Part shown: in pieces, positions 9,054 through 12,882 of the stretch
Layout: every line of letters starts with the position of its first letter
Position numbering within the stretch: the first letter of the stretch is position 1
Source of the DNA: Pseudomonadota bacterium
Lineage (GTDB): Bacteria > Pseudomonadota > Gammaproteobacteria > Burkholderiales > Burkholderiaceae_B
Assembly (NCBI GenBank): GCA_023388835.1
Contig: JAEWFK010000027.1
Coordinates: forward strand, 1-12,882
Reading direction: 5' to 3'
Length of the DNA: 12,882 bases
The notes under the pieces: model-generated
What the model saw: the letters and a program-made list of their open reading frames with translations, nothing else
Database searches by the model: none
Told to the model about the DNA's origin: nothing
Position numbers and translations under genes: made by a program

Positions 9054-10031
9054 TTAATCCAGCGAGATGCCGAGTTCCTTGATGAGGGACTGCCAACGGT
9101 CGGTCTCGGCCTTCAGCAAGTCGGCATATTCCGCCGAGGAGTTCCCCACCGGCTGCACGCCGAATTCGATCAGAGTCGAATTCACTTTCGGCTCGTTCAA
9201 TGCCGCCACCACCTTCTGGTTCAGCGTGTCGATGATTTCCTTGGGAGTAGCCGACGCCACCACCATGCCCACGTGAGCGGCGGCCACGATTTCAGGGTAG
9301 CCCAGTTCCGCGAAGGTGGGAACGTCAGGCAATTGCGGAAGGCGCTCAGGATGAGCGACTGCCAATGGCTTTACCTTGCCGCCCTTGATGAAGCCTGCCC
9401 CGGCCGCCATGTCCACCATCATGATCGGCACCTGCCCGCCCGCAACGTCTGTGAGAGAGGGGGCGGCACCCTTGTAGGGAATGTGCGTCATCTTCTTCAG
9501 ATCAAGCTCGTGCTTGAAGAGCTCCATCGCCAGATGGTGGGGACTGCCGGCGCCCGGCGAGGCGAAATCCAGGCCGTTCTGTTCCGAGCGGGCGCGTTCG
9601 ATGACGTCTTGCACACTGTTGAGTCCGGCGTTCGGATCAGCCACCAAGATCATGGGGAAGCGGCCCAAGAGGGTGACGGGCGCAAGGTCCTTGGCAGGAT
9701 CGTAGGACAGCTTTGAATAGAGCGCCGGATTGAAGACCAGCGTGCCGTTGTCGGCGGACAGCACCGTGTAGCCGTCAGGCTTGGAGCGGGCGGTATCGGC
9801 CGCCGCGATGGCGGTGTTGCCGCCGGGCTTGTTTTCCACCACGACCGACTGGCCGGTCAGCGGGCCAAGCGCATTGCTGATGGTACGCGCCAGGAAATCG
9901 GACCCGCCGCCCGCGGCATAGGGGACGATCCAGCGGATGGGCTGATCAGGATAGGCGGCCTGAGAGGGCAGGGCGGTGAAAAGCGGCGCAGCAATGCAGG
10001 CGCTGAGCGCGAATGTCTTGAACAACTTCAT
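9054..10031 (-). CDS. Bug/TctC-family periplasmic solute receptor
   Basis: Periplasmic binding protein of the tripartite tricarboxylate transporter family, which binds carboxylates or related small molecules. The 325-residue protein has a Sec signal peptide (basic KLFK start, hydrophobic core, likely cut after SQA at about residue 25). The Bug hallmark follows directly: YPDQPIRWIVPYAAGGGSDFLAR. Later family landmarks include VVENKPGGN, SADNGTLVFNPALY, DFASPGAGSPHHLA, PYKGAAPSLTDVAGGQVPIM and VPTFAELGYPE. The length is normal. No TctA or TctB membrane subunits are in the window, so it is an orphan receptor, as most are in Alcaligenaceae. Some orphans only sense or deliver ligands to shared permeases. 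A GGGG-containing site lies just ahead of the ATG. The operator-like repeat at 10125-10150 lies 93 bases upstream and suggests control by the neighbouring IclR protein. The ligand is unknown. Confidence 0.93.
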   Translation of the reverse strand: MKLFKTFALSACIAAPLFTALPSQAAYPDQPIRWIVPYAAGGGSDFLARTISNALGPLTGQSVVVENKPGGNTAIAAADTARSKPDGYTVLSADNGTLVFNPALYSKLSYDPAKDLAPVTLLGRFPMILVADPNAGLNSVQDVIERARSEQNGLDFASPGAGSPHHLAMELFKHELDLKKMTHIPYKGAAPSLTDVAGGQVPIMMVDMAAGAGFIKGGKVKPLAVAHPERLPQLPDVPTFAELGYPEIVAAAHVGMVVASATPKEIIDTLNQKVVAALNEPKVNSTLIEFGVQPVGNSSAEYADLLKAETDRWQSLIKELGISLD

Positions 10032-10117
10032 GGTGTCCCCTAGATGGAATTCTTATGAGCGGTGCGCCGAGTTAATCGGGCCTCCGTTGATCGGATCGGT
10101 ATCCTATCGGCTTGGAT

Positions 10118-10123
10118 ATTCTA
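10118..10123 (-). promoter_or_regulatory. Candidate -10 element for the Bug gene
   Basis: TAGAAT on the - strand matches the -10 consensus at 5 of 6 positions. It lies one base downstream of the operator-like repeat, which would occupy the -35 region, and no good -35 hexamer is present. This geometry would fit either a regulator-dependent promoter or steric repression. Confidence 0.3.
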
Positions 10124-10124
10124 A

Positions 10125-10150
10125 GCGTAAATAGAATACGCACTGCGTAA
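10125..10150. promoter_or_regulatory. Putative IclR operator, copy 1 (upstream of the Bug gene)
   Basis: GCGTAAAT (10125-10132) is followed 20 bp later by a second GCGTAA (10145-10150). The second half-site is part of the perfect palindrome TACGCA-C-TGCGTA (10137-10149). Read on this strand, the 26 bases match the - strand of 11048-11073 at 23 positions. Two direct half-sites two helical turns apart, one of them within a palindrome, is the pattern described for the IclR-family proteins PcaU and PobR. Confidence 0.7.
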
Positions 10151-10164
10151 CGTCCGATCAGCAA

Positions 10165-10986
10165 TTACCCTGAATCCCGGGGCCTGTGGCCCAGCGCCTG
10201 GCTGATGGCGACGCTTTCCGCCCGGAGGGCCTGGGCGACCGGTCCGCCCGTGTCCGCTTCAAAACTGCCGCTTGCGCCCAGCACGGTCAGCACGGCGGCA
10301 AGCCGGTCGGAAAAGTCGAATATGGGCAAGGCGATCGCGCTGATCCCCTGCAGGTTGGTGTCGCGCACCACCGCCATTCCGGCCTCAAGCACATCGCGCT
10401 TGAGTGCGTCGATGGGTTGCTTCTTGCCCAGCGTGGCGCGTTGAGCGGCGGAAATGCCCGCGAGCTCATCGCGGGCGAGCTTCTCGACGCGAGTATCGTC
10501 AAGGTAAGCGAGAAATACCCGACCCGTGGCTGACCAGAGCAGCGACAGCACCGAACCCACCCGGACGTTCAGCGTGACGGGCAGACCGGGTTCTTCGAAA
10601 CGGACGATGGTGGGCCCCTTATTGCCCATGACGGCGACGAAGCAGGTCATTTCGAGCGATTGCCGCAGTCGCGCGAGGGCAGGTTCGGCAATGCGCAAGG
10701 GATCGGCGAGGCGCATCGCGGCCAAGCCGATCTGAATCGCTTCAGCGCCGAGGGAATACTGCAGGGAAATCGGGTCCTGATTGACCAGGCCTTCTTCCAT
10801 CATGCTGATCAGGTAGCGGTGGACCTTGGCAGGGTTCTCGTCCACATGGCGCGCCAAGGCCGTGAGACTGGCCCGGCCTCCTAGGCGGCCCAGCGCCTTG
10901 AGGAGCACCATGCCAGTAGTGGCCGCCTGCACGCGCTGGCGCCTGTCGCGTTCCGGAACAAGCGTTTCCTTGGAGCTGGAGTTCAT
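10165..10986 (-). CDS. IclR-family transcriptional regulator
   Basis: Regulator of 273 residues with the two-domain IclR layout. An N-terminal winged helix-turn-helix (about 20-84; TGMVLLKALGRLGG, SLTALARHVDENPAKVHRYLISMMEEGLV) is followed by a GAF-like effector domain (about 98-265; QSLEMTCFVAVMGNKGPTIVRF, LLWSATGRVFLAYL, GISAIALPIFD). IclR proteins usually sense a pathway substrate or intermediate and control catabolic genes. This gene diverges from the P450 gene and precedes the Bug gene on the same strand. An operator-like element is found before each of those genes, so it probably controls both and itself. The ATG has no good ribosome-binding site. A promoter-like CTCACA-17-TATACT lies just upstream and predicts a short leader of about 20 bases. 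The effector is unknown. Confidence 0.93.
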   Translation of the reverse strand: MNSSSKETLVPERDRRQRVQAATTGMVLLKALGRLGGRASLTALARHVDENPAKVHRYLISMMEEGLVNQDPISLQYSLGAEAIQIGLAAMRLADPLRIAEPALARLRQSLEMTCFVAVMGNKGPTIVRFEEPGLPVTLNVRVGSVLSLLWSATGRVFLAYLDDTRVEKLARDELAGISAAQRATLGKKQPIDALKRDVLEAGMAVVRDTNLQGISAIALPIFDFSDRLAAVLTVLGASGSFEADTGGPVAQALRAESVAISQALGHRPRDSG

Positions 10987-11013
10987 GGAGGAAAGTTCGG
11001 TAGAGGAAGGGCG

Positions 11014-11042
11014 AGTATATCGTTCAGGGTTTTTCTTGTGAG
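11014..11042 (-). promoter_or_regulatory. Promoter-like sequence for iclR
   Basis: On the - strand, CTCACA (11042-11037; 4 of 6 to the -35) and TATACT (11019-11014; 5 of 6 to the -10) are separated by exactly 17 bases. The predicted start would give a leader of about 20 bases. The operator-like repeat ends 5 bases upstream of the -35 element. Confidence 0.45.
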
Positions 11043-11044
11043 AC

Positions 11045-11074
11045 GATTTACGCAGTGCGTGTTAGATTTACGCA
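11045..11074. promoter_or_regulatory. Putative IclR operator, copy 2 (between iclR and the P450 gene)
   Basis: The 10-base unit GATTTACGCA occurs exactly twice, at 11045-11054 and 11065-11074: a direct repeat with a 20-bp period. The first unit continues into a near palindrome, TACGCA-G-TGCGTG (11049-11061; one mismatched end pair). The core 11048-11073, read on the - strand, matches the element upstream of the Bug gene. Lying between divergent genes, it could serve both iclR autoregulation and P450 control. Confidence 0.75.
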
Positions 11075-11115
11075 AAGTGAAATTAACTTCCCGTCTCTCG
11101 GGTCTGGATCGCCCC

Positions 11116-12882
11116 ATGAACAACTTTGCGCATGAACTCTCCGTGTGTCCCGTTTCTCATCAACGACCGCCCCTGGAAGCGGGCGGCTGTCCGCTCCATC
11201 GCAAAGCGGCAGAATTCGATCCCTTCCAAGACGCTTACATGGAAGACCCGTCCGAGTTCGTCCGATGGTCGCGGGAAGAGCAGCCGGTCTTCTATAGCCC
11301 CAAGCTCGATTACTGGGTGGTCACACGCTACCAGGCAATCAAGGACATCTTCCGTGACCCCATCTCCTTCAGCCCGTCCAACGTGCTGGAGCCGGTCGGC
11401 ACTCCTCCCGCAGAAGTGAAGGACATTCTCGGCCAGTATGGCTATGCGATGAACCGCACGCTGGTCAACGAAGACGAACCCATGCACATGGCGCGCCGTC
11501 GTGTCTTGATGGAGCCCTTCACGCCCGAGCATCTGCGCGAGCATGAACCGATGGTCCGCCGTCTGGTGTCGGAAGCCATAGACCGTTTCATCGACGACGG
11601 GCGTGTCGATATCGTCCGCCAGCTGCTGTGGGAGGTCCCGTTCACCGTGGCGCTGCATTTCCTGGGGATCGACGACGACGCGGATCGCGAGACCATGAAG
11701 CGTTTTTCCATCGCTCATACTGTGAACGCCTTCGGCCGACCCACGCCCGAGCAACGCGTGGAAATCGCTCATACGGTCGGCCAATTCTGGCAGTTCTCCG
11801 GTCAGGTGCTCGAAAAAATGCGCAAGACACCCGACGGTCCGGGGTGGATGCGCTATTCCATACGCCAGCAGAAGAAGCATCCGGACGTGGTCACGGATTC
11901 CTATCTGCATTCAATGATGATGGCGATCATTGTCGCCGCCCACGAATCGACTTCGTTTGCTTCAGCCAATGCCATCAAGCTCCTGCTGGAGCACCCGGAC
12001 GACTGGCGCGACCTCTGCGCGAATCCAGAGCTGATTTCGCCTGCCATGGAGGAATGCCTGCGACATAGCGGTTCCATCGCATCATGGCGACGCCGGGCGA
12101 CCTGCGATGTCGAAATCGAAGGCGTTCGCGTTCCGGCTGGCGCTCGGCTGCTGCTGGTCGTGAATTCCGCGAATCGCGATCCCGGGCACTTCGGCGACCC
12201 CGATCTTTTCGACATCCGCCGCGACAATTCCGTCGAACACCTCACCTTCGGCTTCGGGGCGCATCAGTGCCTGGGCAAGAACATCGGCCGCATGGAGATG
12301 CAGATCATCGTGGGCGAGCTCACGCGCCGTCTGCCCCACATGCGGCTTGCAAATCAGACCTTCGACTATGTGCACAACCTGGCTTTCCGCGGCCCCCGCA
12401 GCCTGGTGGTGGAGTGGAATCCGTCGCAGAACCCTGAGCGGCGCGATCCTTCGATCCGACACTGGAAGCAGGACGTGCGGCTGGGTGCGCCCTTGGCGAA
12501 AAATGTCATCCGCAACCTCCGGGTCGAAAGCATGCGCCGGATTGCCCGGGATACCGTGCTGCTGCGCCTGGTTTCGCCGCACGGCTCGGCCCTGCCGATG
12601 TGGACGCCGGGCGCACATATCGATATCGAGTGTGGCGACAGCGACCTGGCGCGGCAATATTCACTATGCGGCGATCCGCAGGACCGTGCGGCGTGGGAAG
12701 TGGCCGTGCTGCGCGACCCGGCGAGCCGGGGTGGATCGTGCTGGATACACGAGAACATCAGCTCCGGCGATATGTTGCGTGTGCGAGGCCCGCGCAATCA
12801 CTTCCGCATGGACGAAAGCCATGGCGGCCGCTATGTCTTCGTGGCCGGCGGCATTGGTATTACGCCCATCATGGCGATGGCC
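11116..12882 (+). CDS. Self-sufficient cytochrome P450 fused to a reductase (CYP116B-like), 3' end outside the window
   Basis: Partial gene: 589 codons without a stop up to the window edge. It should be a soluble monooxygenase that draws electrons from NAD(P)H within one chain. The P450 domain (about 1-428) has a C-helix DEPMHMARRR (120-129), an I-helix AAHEST (274-279), the K-helix ExxR at E313-R316, and heme loop FGFGAHQCLG (378-387) with ligand Cys385. After a linker, from about residue 455, comes a phthalate-dioxygenase-reductase-like module with the FMN motif RQYSL (513-517) and the nucleotide-binding AGGIGITPIM (577-586). CYP116B/P450RhF proteins are about 770-780 residues and end in a [2Fe-2S] domain, so roughly 190 residues should lie beyond the edge. 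In the I-helix, Ser278 takes the place of the usual threonine after the acid. ATG 11116 has a poor ribosome-binding site; a GTG at 11077 falls inside the operator and is less likely. The natural substrate is unknown. Confidence 0.92.
   Translation, partial: MNNFAHELSVCPVSHQRPPLEAGGCPLHRKAAEFDPFQDAYMEDPSEFVRWSREEQPVFYSPKLDYWVVTRYQAIKDIFRDPISFSPSNVLEPVGTPPAEVKDILGQYGYAMNRTLVNEDEPMHMARRRVLMEPFTPEHLREHEPMVRRLVSEAIDRFIDDGRVDIVRQLLWEVPFTVALHFLGIDDDADRETMKRFSIAHTVNAFGRPTPEQRVEIAHTVGQFWQFSGQVLEKMRKTPDGPGWMRYSIRQQKKHPDVVTDSYLHSMMMAIIVAAHESTSFASANAIKLLLEHPDDWRDLCANPELISPAMEECLRHSGSIASWRRRATCDVEIEGVRVPAGARLLLVVNSANRDPGHFGDPDLFDIRRDNSVEHLTFGFGAHQCLGKNIGRMEMQIIVGELTRRLPHMRLANQTFDYVHNLAFRGPRSLVVEWNPSQNPERRDPSIRHWKQDVRLGAPLAKNVIRNLRVESMRRIARDTVLLRLVSPHGSALPMWTPGAHIDIECGDSDLARQYSLCGDPQDRAAWEVAVLRDPASRGGSCWIHENISSGDMLRVRGPRNHFRMDESHGGRYVFVAGGIGITPIMAMA

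Noticed and set aside
11077..11115. In-frame upstream GTG as an alternative start of the P450 gene
   Set aside because: It would place the start codon next to or within the operator repeat, and the extra residues match no P450 N-terminus I recognise. ATG 11116 is simpler.
11083..11910. Long - strand reading frame (275 codons) opposite the P450 gene
   Set aside because: It is the antisense of a clearly coding P450 domain. Its translation has no recognisable family and is rich in His, Arg and Asp, as typical of GC-rich shadow frames.

Overview
The window is GC-rich DNA that looks like a betaproteobacterium of the order Burkholderiales, probably family Alcaligenaceae (Bordetella/Achromobacter relatives). 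That placement is inference: it rests on a Bug-type solute receptor, a Tat-exported branched-chain-type receptor, an IclR regulator and a fused P450 occurring together with dense catabolic operons. No RNA gene, insertion sequence, phage gene or CRISPR array was seen.

Left part (17-7038, + strand): a five-gene uptake and activation operon. A Tat-exported periplasmic binding protein is followed by a LivH permease, a single polypeptide joining the LivM permease to the LivG ATPase, and LivF. The last three overlap by ATGA junctions. After a 154-base spacer with two dyads comes an acetyl-CoA synthetase (Acs) family enzyme. The operon should import a small organic solute, and the ligase would activate a short acid arising from it; the substrate cannot be read from the sequence. 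An AraC-type regulator (about 7200-7991, + strand) follows and is the likely regulator of one of the flanking operons.

Right part (8029-12882): on the - strand, read right to left, lie an IclR-type regulator (10986-10165), an orphan Bug receptor of the tripartite tricarboxylate transport (TTT) type (10031-9054), a stand-alone piece of an AMP-forming ligase that ends before the ATP-binding loop (8918-8457) and a DoxX membrane protein (8439-8029). Diverging from iclR on the + strand is a long open gene (11116 to the window edge) that is open at its 3' end. Its translation is a class VII, CYP116B-like self-sufficient cytochrome P450: a complete P450 domain, then a phthalate-dioxygenase-reductase-like FMN/NAD domain that runs off the window.

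The most interesting non-coding signal links these right-hand genes. A 26-base element occurs in the iclR/P450 intergenic region (11048-11073, read on the - strand) and again upstream of the Bug gene (10125-10150), with only 3 mismatches. Each copy has two half-sites exactly 20 bp apart plus a palindrome centred on TACGCA-N-TGCGTA. This resembles the three-repeat operators described for the IclR-family activators PcaU and PobR. It supports a single IclR regulon in which an unknown carboxylate or aromatic compound is captured by the Bug receptor and oxidised by the P450.
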